A stretch of DNA of 64,000 nucleotides from Bacillota bacterium (lineage in GTDB: Bacteria > Bacillota > Bacilli > Paenibacillales > NBRC-103111), in NCBI GenBank assembly GCA_023386955.1, contig JAEWIS010000060.1:62001-126000 (forward strand). The letters are read 5' to 3'. The translations under genes and the position numbers were made by a program. Of the stretch, positions 1-9,009 are shown in pieces. The notes beneath the pieces were generated by a model. It saw only the letters and a program-made list of their open reading frames with translations. It was not told the origin of the DNA and ran no database searches. Position 1 is the first letter of the stretch. Each line of letters starts with the position of its first letter.

Positions 1-24
1 GGGCCAATTATGATTGTTTTAAAT

Positions 25-53
25 TTGTCGAAAATCCCATAGTTTAATAATTT
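25..53 (+). promoter_or_regulatory. Weak candidate sigma-A promoter
   Basis: A TTGTCG hexamer at 25-30 lies 17 bases before TAATTT at 48-53, in AT-rich DNA ahead of the first gene. Both hexamers depart from consensus, and other -10-like AT stretches exist around 58-66, so this is only a candidate. Confidence 0.3.
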
Positions 54-147
54 TTGGTATAAATAGTATTCAACTGTTTACAACTCCCTGGGAATATATG
101 ATAATGAATTTAATTTAATTATTCATATTAATAGGGAGTGAATGCAG

Positions 148-870
148 ATGAGCTACGGGAAAAACGGGAATGTTATGCGGCTGGCCTACGGAATGTTGAT
201 GGTGTTGGTGCTTGTATTGGGTACAGGTTTTCAAACAGGTGTCTCCTCTGCCGCTCCAGCCCAACAAAACAACACCAACAATACTGCTCCACATGCACAG
301 TGGGATGACTTCGACACAAATTCCAATGGTGCTCTTGTGGTTCCGGGACCGGGTGTGCTTGCAAACGATTGGGACGCCGATGGGGATACACTGACAGCAG
401 AATTGGTGACTGGGCCAAACTATGGTGTGCTCAACCTGTCACCTGATGGCGGATTTACATATTATTGTTATACGGCAAACATTTATTCGGACAGCTTCAG
501 CTACAGGGTTTTTGACGGCACGCAATATTCCGACCCGGTTATGGTCACCATCTACTCTCACTACCAAGCGGAGCCCTACATCAGCTATATAAGCGACCAG
601 TATATAAGCGTAAATGAAACTGCAGGCCCATTGGAATTTTATATCAGTGATCCCGGCGGCTCCCCCTACTTTATGAATGTTTATGCCAGCTCAGATGACC
701 CGTATTTGGTCCAAGAGAGCAACATCATTATCAGTGGCGATGGGCCTTTCCGGACAGTGACCGTGATCCCTGAGTCCGGGCAATGGGGCACAGTGCTGAT
801 TACCCTAATCACTTACGGCTCCACTGGTCTTTCTTCCTCAACCAGCTTCTATGTTAATGTGTCTCCATAA
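148..870 (+). CDS. Secreted cadherin-like (Big_9-type) repeat protein
   Basis: The product is a 240-residue exported protein of unknown function. A hydrophobic signal segment at about residues 10-30 is followed by an Ala-rich cleavage region. Residues ~60-135 match the bacterial cadherin-like/Ig-like pattern, with the sequence VLANDWDADGDTLTA, then GxLxLxxDGxFTYY, then an FSYRVFDG-type strand. These are calcium-binding-like Asp turns of adhesin modules. The last 100 residues look like a second beta-rich domain. An earlier ATG at 142 exists, but AGGGAG at 133-138 is better spaced for ATG 148. The gene is clearly lower in GC than its neighbours and stands alone between AT-rich DNA and a terminator, which suggests recent acquisition. 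Adhesion or matrix function is an inference. Confidence 0.7.
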   Translation: MSYGKNGNVMRLAYGMLMVLVLVLGTGFQTGVSSAAPAQQNNTNNTAPHAQWDDFDTNSNGALVVPGPGVLANDWDADGDTLTAELVTGPNYGVLNLSPDGGFTYYCYTANIYSDSFSYRVFDGTQYSDPVMVTIYSHYQAEPYISYISDQYISVNETAGPLEFYISDPGGSPYFMNVYASSDDPYLVQESNIIISGDGPFRTVTVIPESGQWGTVLITLITYGSTGLSSSTSFYVNVSP

Positions 871-924
871 AATGGAATAATAGCGATCGGATATTTATAA
901 AATCCTCAAATATCCAGATATATT

Positions 925-968
925 AGCCGGCCGGAGAGGGCGTACATACGCACCCCGGCTGGTTTTTT
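925..968 (+). terminator. Rho-independent terminator
   Basis: AGCCGG at 925-930 pairs with CCGGCT at 955-960. An inner hairpin GCGTA/TACGC sits at 940-951, and a T6 run follows at 963-968. It closes the cadherin-like gene and separates it from the pspA operon. Confidence 0.75.
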
Positions 969-1062
969 GCAGTTTTTGAATCCTTTCTGCCTAATTCGAA
1001 GTATTATGAAGTATGATAAAACGAGAGGCGCTTGTCTTTCGGCCATTGTGAGGAGGGGTACC

Positions 1063-1707
1063 ATGGGAATATTGTCCAGATTCAAAACGATTATGGCCAG
1101 CAATGTGAATGCCGTGCTGGATAAAGCGGAGGACCCGGAAACAACCGTGGAGGAGCTGATGCGGGGGCTGCGGCTGGATATAGGCACGGTCCGCGCGGAA
1201 GCGGCTGCCTTGCAGGCGGAGGAGCAGCGCGCCAAGCGGGCCTTGGAGGAATGCCGGGCAGAGATCCGTAAGCTGACTGCTTATGCGGAGAAATCCCACG
1301 AAATGGGCAACACGGCGGATGCCGGGCTGTTTCAGGATAAAAGGGACGCCCTCCTCCCCAAGGAAACGGAGCTGGAGGCACGTTACACGGAAGCGGCCGG
1401 GCAAGCAGCCCGTCTGAAGGAGCTGGAGGAGAAGCTGTCGTCGGACATCGGCCGTCTGGAGGCGCGCCAGGCGGAGCTGAAGGAGCGGATGGCGGCCGCC
1501 AAGGCGCAGCAGAAGCTCAATACCCTGGATGCTCCCGGGCATGGGGGAATATCCGCCATTCGGGCGGCGGAGGATAAGATCAACAGCGCTTATTACGAAG
1601 CCAAGGCGCTGGCGGAGCTCCGGGAAGACCCGAAGCAGAAGCTGGATCGGGAGCTGGCTGATTTGGACAAAACCTCCCGGAGGGCCGAAGGCGAAGAGAA
1701 ATCCTGA
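1063..1707 (+). CDS. pspA: PspA/IM30 family phage-shock protein
   Basis: The 214-residue product is a PspA/Vipp1 (IM30) family peripheral membrane protein that stabilises stressed membranes. It starts MGILSRFKTIMASNVNAVLD, a typical PspA amphipathic N-terminus, and is then almost wholly helical coiled coil, rich in Glu, Ala, Arg and Lys. The ATG at 1063 has a strong AGGAGGGG site ending 3-4 bases upstream; in-frame codons upstream lack one. It is the first gene of a four-gene run (PspA, zinc ribbon, TPM, SPFH) matching the order of Bacillus subtilis ydjFGHI, a sigma-W envelope-stress operon. The family call is firm; sigma-W control here is an inference. Confidence 0.92.
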   Translation: MGILSRFKTIMASNVNAVLDKAEDPETTVEELMRGLRLDIGTVRAEAAALQAEEQRAKRALEECRAEIRKLTAYAEKSHEMGNTADAGLFQDKRDALLPKETELEARYTEAAGQAARLKELEEKLSSDIGRLEARQAELKERMAAAKAQQKLNTLDAPGHGGISAIRAAEDKINSAYYEAKALAELREDPKQKLDRELADLDKTSRRAEGEEKS

Positions 1708-1771
1708 GCAGTAGCCGGATAACCCCCGGAAGCGACGGACGTACAGCGAATTTGCAAGGTGAGGTGAAGCG

Positions 1772-2812
1772 ATGCAGGTGATAGATTTCAAATGCGGCAA
1801 TTGCGGCAGCAGCATGATCTTTGACAGCGGCAAAACCGCCTTGGCCTGTCCCAGCTGCGGCCGGACGGATTCCATAGAAGGACTGCCGGACCCGGTAGAA
1901 GCTCTGAAGCCACCGGGCCCCGCCCAGCAGCCCAGCCAGGAATACCATTGCGCCAGCTGCGGCGGCGTTATCGAGACGGATGGGGAAACCACAGCCACCC
2001 TTTGCAGCTTCTGCGGCGCAAGCGCCATCCTGGGGGACAGGCTGACGGGCGGGCTCCGTCCGGCCCAGGTGCTGCCTTTTGCCATCGGAAAGGATGAGGC
2101 GGTGCGGGCCTTCAAGAAGTGGTGCCGCAACGGCCGTCTGACACCCAAGGGCTTCATGACGGCGGACCGGATCAAGAGCATTACCGGCACCTATGTGCCG
2201 TTTTGGCTGTACGCCCTCAACAACCAGATTGAGGCGCGGGCCCAAGCCACCAAGGTAAGAACCTATGTGCAGGGCGATTACCGGATTACGGAAACCCAGC
2301 ATTTCAGCGTATACCGGCGAATCCGGCTGAATTACAGCCGTGTTCCCCTGGATGCCTCGGAGAAAATGAGCGACCAGCTGATGGACCGGCTGGAGCCGTT
2401 TCCCTACCATCAGATCAAAGACTTCAAAACGCCATACCTGGCGGGGTACAAGGCGGACAAATACAGCTACACCGGGGAAGAAATGCTGCCGCGGGTGAAG
2501 GAGAAAATCCGGCCTTATGTGGAAGCCTACATTCAGTCAGCCATGGCGGGTTACACCACGGTCAGCTACACCCAGAAGGATGTGGATACCCGGATGGCCC
2601 AAGCGGATTATGTGCTGATTCCCGTGTGGGTGGTCCATTACGATTACGACAAGCTGGAGCATACCTTTGCCATGAACGGGCAAACCGGCAAGGTGGTGGG
2701 CAAACCGCCCATCAGCTACGGCAAGGTGGCGGCTTGGTTCGCGGGGGTCTCGGGTGTAACCTTCCTCTCTCTCAAGCTCATTGCCCTTTTGATGGGAGGC
2801 GGTTTATGGTGA
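1772..2812 (+). CDS. TFIIB-type zinc-ribbon membrane protein (YdjG-like)
   Basis: The product has 346 residues. Two zinc ribbons lie at the N-terminus: CGNCG with CPSCG (residues ~9-31) and CASCG with CSFCG (~59-83). A soluble beta-rich region follows to ~320, and a single hydrophobic segment (VAAWFAGVSGVTFLSLKLIA) sits near the C-terminus. Database names such as helicase PriA for this family come from the zinc ribbons only; no helicase motifs are visible. Its place between pspA and a TPM gene matches ydjG. AAGGTGAGG upstream supports the ATG. The stop codon overlaps the next start, so the two are translationally coupled. A membrane-stress role with PspA is inferred from context. Confidence 0.85.
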   Translation: MQVIDFKCGNCGSSMIFDSGKTALACPSCGRTDSIEGLPDPVEALKPPGPAQQPSQEYHCASCGGVIETDGETTATLCSFCGASAILGDRLTGGLRPAQVLPFAIGKDEAVRAFKKWCRNGRLTPKGFMTADRIKSITGTYVPFWLYALNNQIEARAQATKVRTYVQGDYRITETQHFSVYRRIRLNYSRVPLDASEKMSDQLMDRLEPFPYHQIKDFKTPYLAGYKADKYSYTGEEMLPRVKEKIRPYVEAYIQSAMAGYTTVSYTQKDVDTRMAQADYVLIPVWVVHYDYDKLEHTFAMNGQTGKVVGKPPISYGKVAAWFAGVSGVTFLSLKLIALLMGGGLW

Positions 2813-3612
2813 TCGGACTGCGCATACGGATTATGCCGGTTATGCTCCTGCTGCTTCTCCTGGGAACGCTCCTCGTACCTGCAGGTCACGCGGCTTTTGC
2901 AGCGGCGGAGAAACGTTACATTTATGATGAGGCGGATTTGTTAACCCCCGCGGATGAGGCTGCCCTGACGGAGCTGGCCATTCGCTACGGAGCCAACCGG
3001 CAGACGGACTTCCTGATCTACACCTCAAAAAATACGGCCAACGCCGACATTGTGCAGATGACCGAGGATTTCTATGACAGCAAGGCTCCCGGCTACGACA
3101 AGCCCCATGGTAACGCGGCGATTCTCACCATGGACATGCGCAACCGCGAGGTGTATCTGGCCGGCTTCTACAAGGGCGAGGATTATCTGGACAATGCGCG
3201 GATGGACAAAATCCGCAACAAGCTCACCCCTTACCTGAGCGCCGGGGATTACCGCAAGGCCTTCGAGGTGTATCTGGATACGGCCAACCGGTACATGGGC
3301 TACAAGCCGGGTGTGAATCCGGATAATATTCTGTTCCAGCTGTGGTTTCAACTGGCGGTTTCTCTGGGACTGGGTGCTATCGTCGTTGGCACCATGGCCT
3401 ATCATTCCGGCGGGCGGGTTACCGTTGGCCGGGAGACATACGAGGACGCTGCATCGTCGGGGATTCTCGACCGCCAGGACCAGTACATCCGCACTACCGT
3501 CACCCGAACCAAAATCCCCAAGAACACCGGAGGCGGTGGAGGAGGGGGCGGCGGAGGCGGAGGAGTCAGCCGGGGAGGCCATTCCCACAGCGGCAGCAGA
3601 GGATCGTTTTAA
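2806..3612 (+). CDS. TPM domain membrane protein (YdjH/YgcG-like)
   Basis: The 268-residue product has a signal/anchor segment at residues ~9-30 (PVMLLLLLLGTLLVPAGHAA). A TPM domain follows at ~38-165, beginning YIYDEADLLTPADEAAL and containing the conserved DFLIYT and NREVYLAGF strands. A second membrane segment lies around 185-205. The tail is a glycine tract (residues ~242-256) followed by a Ser/His-rich end, as in many YgcG proteins. TPM domains occur in envelope proteins, and some have phosphatase activity. The start ATG at 2806 overlaps the previous stop and has GGGAGGCGG upstream; a longer frame upstream is only shadow. It is third in the pspA operon. Confidence 0.85.
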   Translation: MVIGLRIRIMPVMLLLLLLGTLLVPAGHAAFAAAEKRYIYDEADLLTPADEAALTELAIRYGANRQTDFLIYTSKNTANADIVQMTEDFYDSKAPGYDKPHGNAAILTMDMRNREVYLAGFYKGEDYLDNARMDKIRNKLTPYLSAGDYRKAFEVYLDTANRYMGYKPGVNPDNILFQLWFQLAVSLGLGAIVVGTMAYHSGGRVTVGRETYEDAASSGILDRQDQYIRTTVTRTKIPKNTGGGGGGGGGGGGVSRGGHSHSGSRGSF

Positions 3613-3676
3613 CACTTGGAATAACAGAATTCTGAAACGCAGCTTACCTATCTTGCATTGAAGGAGTGGTTCAGAT

Positions 3677-4663
3677 ATGTCATTTTTCCGCGGCCAGTTT
3701 GCCAATGTGGTGGAGTGGGAGGAATTCCGGGAGGATATGATCTTCTGGAAATGGAGCAACAAGGAGATCAAGAAGGGCAGCAAGCTGATCATTCGTCCCG
3801 GCCAGGATGCGATTTTTTTCCACAACGGCAAGATCGAAGGGATCTTCCAGAACGAGGGCGAGTACAATATTGAGTCGCAGATTATTCCCTTCCTGTCCAC
3901 CCTGAAGGGGTTCAAATTCGGCTTCAACAGCGGCATGCGGGTGGAGGTGCTGTTCGTCAACACCAAGGAGTTCACCGTGCGTTGGGGCACCCAGAATCCG
4001 GTGCTGCTGCCTGCCCCCAATCTCCCCGGCGGTATGCCCGTCCGCGCCAACGGAACCTTCAACTTTAAGGTGAACGACTATGTGGCGCTGATCGACCGGA
4101 TTGCCGGCGTGAAGGACAGCTATCTGGTGGAGGAGGTCAAGCTGCGGATCACCTCCGTGCTGGATCAGCTGTTGATGAAGTGGATCAGCAAGGAAGGTAA
4201 GGATATGTTCAATCTCCAGGCCAACGCCTTCGACATTGCCCGCGGCATCCGGGAGGATCTGGATATGCAGGTGCTGAGCACGGGCCTGACCATCACCGGC
4301 TTCCAGGTGATGAGCTTCAATTATCCGCAGCAGATTCAGGATATGATCAACAAAACCGCCTCCCACGAAATGATCGGCAACGTGGGCAAGTACCAGCAAA
4401 TTTCCATGACCGACGGCATGGCCTCCGGCAATGTGAAGGGCGGCGGCGCCGCGGCGGATATGGCGGGAATGATGATAGGCATGAACATCGCCAAGGACAT
4501 GATGAAAAACATGGAATCCCAGAGCCCGCAGCAGAGCAGCTCCGGACAAGGAACAGCCCAGGAAACCCAGGGTGAAGGGAAAAAGCCCAACTTCTGTCCC
4601 AATTGCGGGGCGAAAAACGAAGGCGCCAATTTCTGTCCCCAATGCGGCCAAAAGCTGGGATAA
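3677..4663 (+). CDS. SPFH domain protein with C-terminal zinc ribbon (YdjI-like)
   Basis: The 328-residue product belongs to the virion-core/SPFH group. Residues ~15-235 form the SPFH (band-7-like) domain (SKLIIRPGQDAIFFHNGKIEG, then NYVALIDRIAGVK-type strands and a long helix with ITGFQVMSFNY). A Gly/Ala/Met-rich stretch at ~245-275 and a Gln/Ser linker lead to a double-Cys zinc ribbon, CPNCG and CPQCG, at the end. AAGGAGTGG precedes the ATG. It is the last gene of the pspA operon and is followed by a terminator. In B. subtilis YdjI helps bring PspA to the membrane; the same role is inferred here from conserved gene order. Confidence 0.88.
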   Translation: MSFFRGQFANVVEWEEFREDMIFWKWSNKEIKKGSKLIIRPGQDAIFFHNGKIEGIFQNEGEYNIESQIIPFLSTLKGFKFGFNSGMRVEVLFVNTKEFTVRWGTQNPVLLPAPNLPGGMPVRANGTFNFKVNDYVALIDRIAGVKDSYLVEEVKLRITSVLDQLLMKWISKEGKDMFNLQANAFDIARGIREDLDMQVLSTGLTITGFQVMSFNYPQQIQDMINKTASHEMIGNVGKYQQISMTDGMASGNVKGGGAAADMAGMMIGMNIAKDMMKNMESQSPQQSSSGQGTAQETQGEGKKPNFCPNCGAKNEGANFCPQCGQKLG

Positions 4664-4706
4664 TAAAACACGGCGCGTATAACCAGCCGCTTCAAATAAT
4701 CGAAAC

Positions 4707-4738
4707 ACGCTCTTTCCCATCAGGGAAAGGGCGTTTTT
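4707..4738 (+). terminator. Rho-independent terminator of the pspA operon
   Basis: The stem ACGCTCTTTCCC pairs with GGGAAAGGGCGT across a four-base loop (ATCA), followed by TTTTT. Confidence 0.9.
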
Positions 4739-4834
4739 GCTTTCTGAATTTTTCCCGTCTTTTGACTAAAATCAAGCAAACCTTGGAAAACTTCAAACAG
4801 TCATTCCAAGCGTCCAAGGGGGAGGGTGTCTGAC

Positions 4835-6457
4835 GTGTCGTCCATCATCGCTTATATTCCGGAGTGGACTGTGCTCGGGCAGGCGCTCATTGCCTTTCTG
4901 GTCCCTGTCCTTGCCTATGGCTTGTCCCAAAAAATATATGCCTTCACCCGGACTGGGGGCGGGGAGGAGACCTCCCGGAAGCACAAACCTCCTGTCCCTG
5001 CCGCCACCCCGTTCCACGGAGATTATGAAGCGGACCTGCAATTCATTCGGACGGCCATCGGCGGCAACAGCGATCTGCGCAGCCGGGAATTTCCGATGGA
5101 GAAGATCAATGCCAGGGGGACATTATTCTTTGTAGACGGCATGCAAAGCGACCGGCTGCTTAATATGAAGATTATGGAGTTTCTGATGTTTGAGGCTACA
5201 GCAGAGTCGTTGGCGGCGCCCCCTAGTCCCGATGCCATGTTTCCCTTCCGAAGCCTCACTCATGCTCCCGATCTGGAAAGCTTCGGCAGATCCGTTCTTT
5301 TTGGCCACCCGGGGCTGCTCATTGAAGGGTTTCCCGGCGGTCTGCTCATTGAATGTCCGGATGGGGCCAACCGTGCCATCATGGAGCCGGTATCGGAAGC
5401 CCTGCTGCGCGGGCCCCGGCTGGGCTTCTCCGAGGTGCTGAGCGAGAATACGTCCATGCTAAGGCGCCAGGGCTTCAGCGATCAATTGGAAATGAAGTCC
5501 CGACGGGTGGGTACGCGGCTGCAGAAGGATTTGGTCCTTGCTTACTTTAAGGATATAGTCAATCCGGATTTGCTGCAGGAGGTCGAGTCGCGGATCAGCC
5601 GCATGGAAATCGATTTTGCGGTGGAGTCGGGCAGCGTGGAGCAACTGATTGAGGATAACGGGTTCAGCCTGTTCCAGCAGGCACAGAATACGGAACGGCC
5701 GGACAGAGTCATCAGCGCCTTGCTGGAGGGCCGGGTTGCCATTCTCCTGGATGGAACACCCTTCGCCCTGATTGTCCCGGCTACCTTCAGTATGCTGCTG
5801 CAGTCGCCGGAGGATTATTACGAACGCTGGCTGCCGGCCTCCCTGCTTCGGATGCTGCGGTTTTTGGCCGCTTTCCTGGCGCTTATGGCCCCATCTCTGT
5901 ACATCTCCTTTATCTCCTTTCATCCGGGCCTCATTCCCACCGAGCTGGCCATATCCATCATTGAGACGCGCCAAGGGGTTCCCTTCCCCTCCCTGATCGA
6001 GGTGATGATCCTGGAGATCTCCATCGAAATCCTGCGGGAGGCCGGCATCCGCCTGCCTAAGCCCATCGGTCCGGCCATGGGCATCGTCGGCGGTCTGATT
6101 ATCGGCGACGCCGCCGTTCAGGCGGGGATTGTCAGCCCTTTTCTGGTGATTGTGGTTGCCGTAACCGCCATCTCCTCCTTCTCCATTCCGACCTACAGCG
6201 CCGGCATTACCCTCCGGGCCCTCCGCTTTTTGGGGATGCTGTTCGCCGCTTTCCTGGGTATGTTCGGCACCATTCTGTTCTTTCTGCTGCTGTGCAGCCA
6301 TCTGACCAAGCTGAAGAGCTTCGGTGTTCCCTATCTCTCGCCGGTTTCCCCCTACAGGCTGCGGGACTGGAAGGATCTGTTCCTGCGTGCGCCGCTGTCC
6401 CTGATGAAGCAGCGGCCGGCGATGCTAAAGACCAAGAACAGCAGGCGACGGTCCTAG
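4835..6457 (+). CDS. GerA family spore germinant receptor subunit A
   Basis: The product is the A subunit of a nutrient germinant receptor in the spore inner membrane. It has ~540 residues. An N-terminal hydrophobic helix comes first, then the soluble GerA region (LQFIRTAIGGNSD and the conserved LFFVDGM). The C-terminal membrane half contains the family hallmark segments around residues ~335-480, including PSLYISFISFHPGLIPTELA and EISIEILREAGIRLP. Two in-frame GTGs are possible. The one at 4826 lies inside the GGGGGAGG sequence, whereas 4835 is 9 bases after it, so 4835 is preferred. Two genes for the B and C subunits follow closely, making a complete tricistronic receptor operon. Which germinant it senses cannot be read from the sequence. 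Confidence 0.93.
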   Translation: MSSIIAYIPEWTVLGQALIAFLVPVLAYGLSQKIYAFTRTGGGEETSRKHKPPVPAATPFHGDYEADLQFIRTAIGGNSDLRSREFPMEKINARGTLFFVDGMQSDRLLNMKIMEFLMFEATAESLAAPPSPDAMFPFRSLTHAPDLESFGRSVLFGHPGLLIEGFPGGLLIECPDGANRAIMEPVSEALLRGPRLGFSEVLSENTSMLRRQGFSDQLEMKSRRVGTRLQKDLVLAYFKDIVNPDLLQEVESRISRMEIDFAVESGSVEQLIEDNGFSLFQQAQNTERPDRVISALLEGRVAILLDGTPFALIVPATFSMLLQSPEDYYERWLPASLLRMLRFLAAFLALMAPSLYISFISFHPGLIPTELAISIIETRQGVPFPSLIEVMILEISIEILREAGIRLPKPIGPAMGIVGGLIIGDAAVQAGIVSPFLVIVVAVTAISSFSIPTYSAGITLRALRFLGMLFAAFLGMFGTILFFLLLCSHLTKLKSFGVPYLSPVSPYRLRDWKDLFLRAPLSLMKQRPAMLKTKNSRRRS

Positions 6458-6497
6458 GTGTGTCTGAAACTAATCCCTGTTGGAAGGAGGGCTAATC

Positions 6498-7601
6498 TTG
6501 TTCACCCGCACCGATGATAAAATCACCACCTCCCAGGCAGCGGTTTTCCTGACGAATACTGTGCTTGGCGCCGGGATTCTGACCATGCCCCGCAGCCTCA
6601 CCCAAGCAGCCCAGACTCCGGATGTCTGGTTGACCATTCTGTTGGGCGGCGCCATCATCATGCTGGTCATTCTGCTGATGGTGAAGCTCTGCCAGCGGTT
6701 TCCCGGACAGACCGTCTTCCAATTCGCAGGGACCATCGCCGGCAGAGTTCCGGGAGGAGCGCTGTGCCTGTTATTAATCGTCTATTTCCTTGTGATCGCC
6801 GGTTTCGAAATCCGTTCCCTGGCAGAGGTTACGCTGTTTTTCCTGCTGGAGGGGACTCCGATGTGGGCGGTGGTGATTCCGTTTATTTGGATGGGGACCT
6901 ATCTGGTCTGCGGCGGCATCAATTCCATCGCCAGGGTTTATCAGGTGGTTTTGCCAATTACAATCCTGGTGCTGCTGGTTTCCTATGCCGTCAGCCTGCG
7001 CCTGTTCGACATCAACCATCTCCGTCCGGTGCTGGGAAACGGTATTCCGCCGGTGATGCGCAGCTTAAAGTCTTCCATTCTCGTCTACTCCGGCTGTGAG
7101 GTGGTGATGACGCTGGTGGCCTTTATGCAGTATCCCCGTCATGCGGTGAAGGCCATGCTGGGCGGTATCGCCATTCCCGTGGGGCTGTATCTCCTGACCG
7201 TCATTATGGTGATCGGCGGATTATCTGTGGATTGTGTCATCACCAGCACCTGGCCCACCTTTGATCTTATCCGCAGCTTTGAGGTGACCGGTTTTTTTGT
7301 GGAGCGGCTGGAGTTTCCGCTTATGGTGGTATGGCTGATGCAGATGTTCTGCAACTTTTGCAGCTTTTTTTTCCAGGCCTCCTTGGGGGTTTCCCAAGTT
7401 TTCCGGATTTCCGTCCGTCCCGTTATCTTCGGCCTTGTTCCGGTTATCTTCATTGCCACCATGATGCCCAAAAGCCTTCAGGATGTGTTCGCTCTTGGGG
7501 ATATCATCGGATATGCAGGAGCTGTGCTGTTCTTCCTGCTGCCGGTGCCTCTTTTGATCCTTGCCCTCATCCGCCGCAAAGGAGGGAAGCAGCATGCCTG
7601 A
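6498..7601 (+). CDS. GerAB/GerKB family germinant receptor subunit B (APC-type permease)
   Basis: The 367-residue integral membrane protein has about ten helices and belongs to the spore-germination permease branch of the APC superfamily. The family start is clear: ITTSQAAVFLTNTVLGAGILTMPR, with the glycine-rich unwound helix 1 that binds amino acids in relatives. The start is TTG at 6498, seven bases after AAGGAGGG; an upstream in-frame TTG at 6480 lies inside the ribosome binding site. In B. subtilis the B subunit recognises the germinant. It sits between the A and C genes and overlaps the C-subunit gene by 8 bases. Confidence 0.92.
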   Translation: MFTRTDDKITTSQAAVFLTNTVLGAGILTMPRSLTQAAQTPDVWLTILLGGAIIMLVILLMVKLCQRFPGQTVFQFAGTIAGRVPGGALCLLLIVYFLVIAGFEIRSLAEVTLFFLLEGTPMWAVVIPFIWMGTYLVCGGINSIARVYQVVLPITILVLLVSYAVSLRLFDINHLRPVLGNGIPPVMRSLKSSILVYSGCEVVMTLVAFMQYPRHAVKAMLGGIAIPVGLYLLTVIMVIGGLSVDCVITSTWPTFDLIRSFEVTGFFVERLEFPLMVVWLMQMFCNFCSFFFQASLGVSQVFRISVRPVIFGLVPVIFIATMMPKSLQDVFALGDIIGYAGAVLFFLLPVPLLILALIRRKGGKQHA

Positions 7602-8790
7602 CCGGAGGAAGCTTCTGATCCTGTGCGCAGTCTTTATGCTTTTGCTGTCAGGCTGCTGGAGCAGCAGGGAAATCGAGGATCTGGCCCTGTATGCGGGCTT
7701 GGCCCTGGACAGCGGGCAGCCGGCTCCTGTGGAGAAGGGTTTCGAGGCCAAAGGGGCCCATTATGCCAAACGCAATAAGATTATGGCTACCATCCAAGTG
7801 GTCCCCACCAAGTCCGTGGGCACGAAGGACAAGAAGGAGCATGAAACCCAGATGCCCTACACCAATGTGTCGGGAAGTGGAGACTCCCTTCTGGAAATCT
7901 TCCGGCAGTTCTCCATCCGCCTGGACCGCCCGGTTATCGGGCACCATCTGAAGGTGATCATCATTTCCGCCGATCTGTTAAGGAAACAGAACATCAGACA
8001 GCTGTTGGATTTTACGCTGCGGGATAATGATATCCGTCCCAGCACGATGGTGTATGTCAGTGAAGGTCCGGCCAAGGATACTCTGGTTTCCTCCCAGGCG
8101 AATGAGGTTCCGGCCTTCCACATCCGGGGAATGCTCCGCAATCAGTCGAGAACCAGCAAGGTGCTGCCGCAGGTGACGTTATCCAGATTGGATGGATGGA
8201 CCCATGCCAAAAAAAGCTTTGTGCTGCAAAATCTGGTCACCGCAAACGGGGAAACCGAGCTGTCCGGGGGCGGCATCATCAAAGGCTCCACCGGGCATTG
8301 GATCGGCGCCTTGAGCCAGGAGGATACGCAATGCCTGGTTTGGCTGAGAGGGGACGGCAAGGCGGGGGTCATCAAAACAGAGGATGAAAACAAGGAGCCG
8401 CTGACCTATGAAATCAAATCGGTAAAAAGCAAAATCGTTCCCGTTATAAAAGGGGACCATATCGCCTTCCGGGTGGAGCTTGCCACCGAAGGGCGGCTTA
8501 TGGAAACCTGGAGCGAGGAGGCCACCCCTTCCACGGAGGAGTTTGCTGAAGAAATGAGCGGACTTCTGGAAAAAAGGCTGGAGCAGATGATGAAAACGCT
8601 GATGCGGAGGCTTCAGACTGAATATAAGGCGGATGTGGCGGGGTTTGGCGACAAGCTTGCTGTTGAGCAGCCCGCCGCCTGGAAAAGATTGAAGGAAAAT
8701 TGGGACGGAGTTTTCAGCACTGCGGAAATTACCTTTCAGTACAAAGTGAAAATTACGGACTTCGGGTCTTTTACGGAAGAGGATTCTTGA
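7594..8790 (+). CDS. GerAC/GerKC family germinant receptor lipoprotein
   Basis: The 398-residue lipoprotein is the C subunit of the germinant receptor. The signal peptide ends in the lipobox LLSGC, with Cys21 as the lipidated residue, followed by the family motif WSSREIEDLA. The GerC domains continue with typical segments such as FSIRLDRPVIGHHLKVIIIS and FTLRDNDIRPS. The C-terminal domain carries the GLLEKRLEQMMKTLMRRLQ helix. Length is normal for the family. The ATG at 7594 has AAAGGAGG 9 bases upstream and overlaps the subunit B gene. Operon order A-B-C is the common one in Bacillales. Confidence 0.93.
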   Translation: MPDRRKLLILCAVFMLLLSGCWSSREIEDLALYAGLALDSGQPAPVEKGFEAKGAHYAKRNKIMATIQVVPTKSVGTKDKKEHETQMPYTNVSGSGDSLLEIFRQFSIRLDRPVIGHHLKVIIISADLLRKQNIRQLLDFTLRDNDIRPSTMVYVSEGPAKDTLVSSQANEVPAFHIRGMLRNQSRTSKVLPQVTLSRLDGWTHAKKSFVLQNLVTANGETELSGGGIIKGSTGHWIGALSQEDTQCLVWLRGDGKAGVIKTEDENKEPLTYEIKSVKSKIVPVIKGDHIAFRVELATEGRLMETWSEEATPSTEEFAEEMSGLLEKRLEQMMKTLMRRLQTEYKADVAGFGDKLAVEQPAAWKRLKENWDGVFSTAEITFQYKVKITDFGSFTEEDS

Positions 8791-8795
8791 GCATT

Positions 8796-8832
8796 AAAAA
8801 AGACGCTCCAGGTGGGCGTCTTGGCTGTTTTA
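8796..8832 (+). terminator. Terminator of the ger operon
   Basis: AAGACGC at 8800-8806 pairs with GCGTCTT at 8816-8822. The T-rich stretch downstream (GGCTGTTTT) is imperfect. Confidence 0.7.
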
Positions 8833-8834
8833 AT

Positions 8835-8848
8835 GGAACAAATGTTCG
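8835..8848. promoter_or_regulatory. LexA (SOS)-box-like palindrome
   Basis: The sequence GGAACAAATGTTCG contains GAAC-N4-GTTC, the core of the Gram-positive LexA box, and differs from the CGAACATATGTTCG form at two positions. It lies between the ger terminator and the MFS gene that starts 160 bases later. No clear promoter overlaps it, so function is uncertain. Confidence 0.35.
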
Positions 8849-9009
8849 TTTCATATAACATTTTAAGTGGAGGGGCCTTATTTCGGCTTCCATATTATGA
8901 GTATAAATTATCTTGAAATATAAGTCTATATCTTTACCGGAAAATCCTCTATAGTTGGGTTTGCCTGGCCGGGTAAACTTGAACAGATGCGTAAAAGAGA
9001 GGGTTTTCG

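Noticed and set aside
977..1003. Possible sigma-W promoter upstream of pspA (TGAATC ... AGTA)
   Set aside because: The B. subtilis counterpart is sigma-W dependent, but the -35 and -10 elements here fit the TGAAAC-N16-CGTA pattern poorly, so it is not listed as a feature.
991..2190. Long minus-strand frame opposite pspA and the zinc-ribbon gene
   Set aside because: It is antisense to two well-supported genes, has no family features and no ribosome binding site. Long antisense frames are expected at this GC content; similar ones at 5459-6301 and 35852-37036 were rejected for the same reason.
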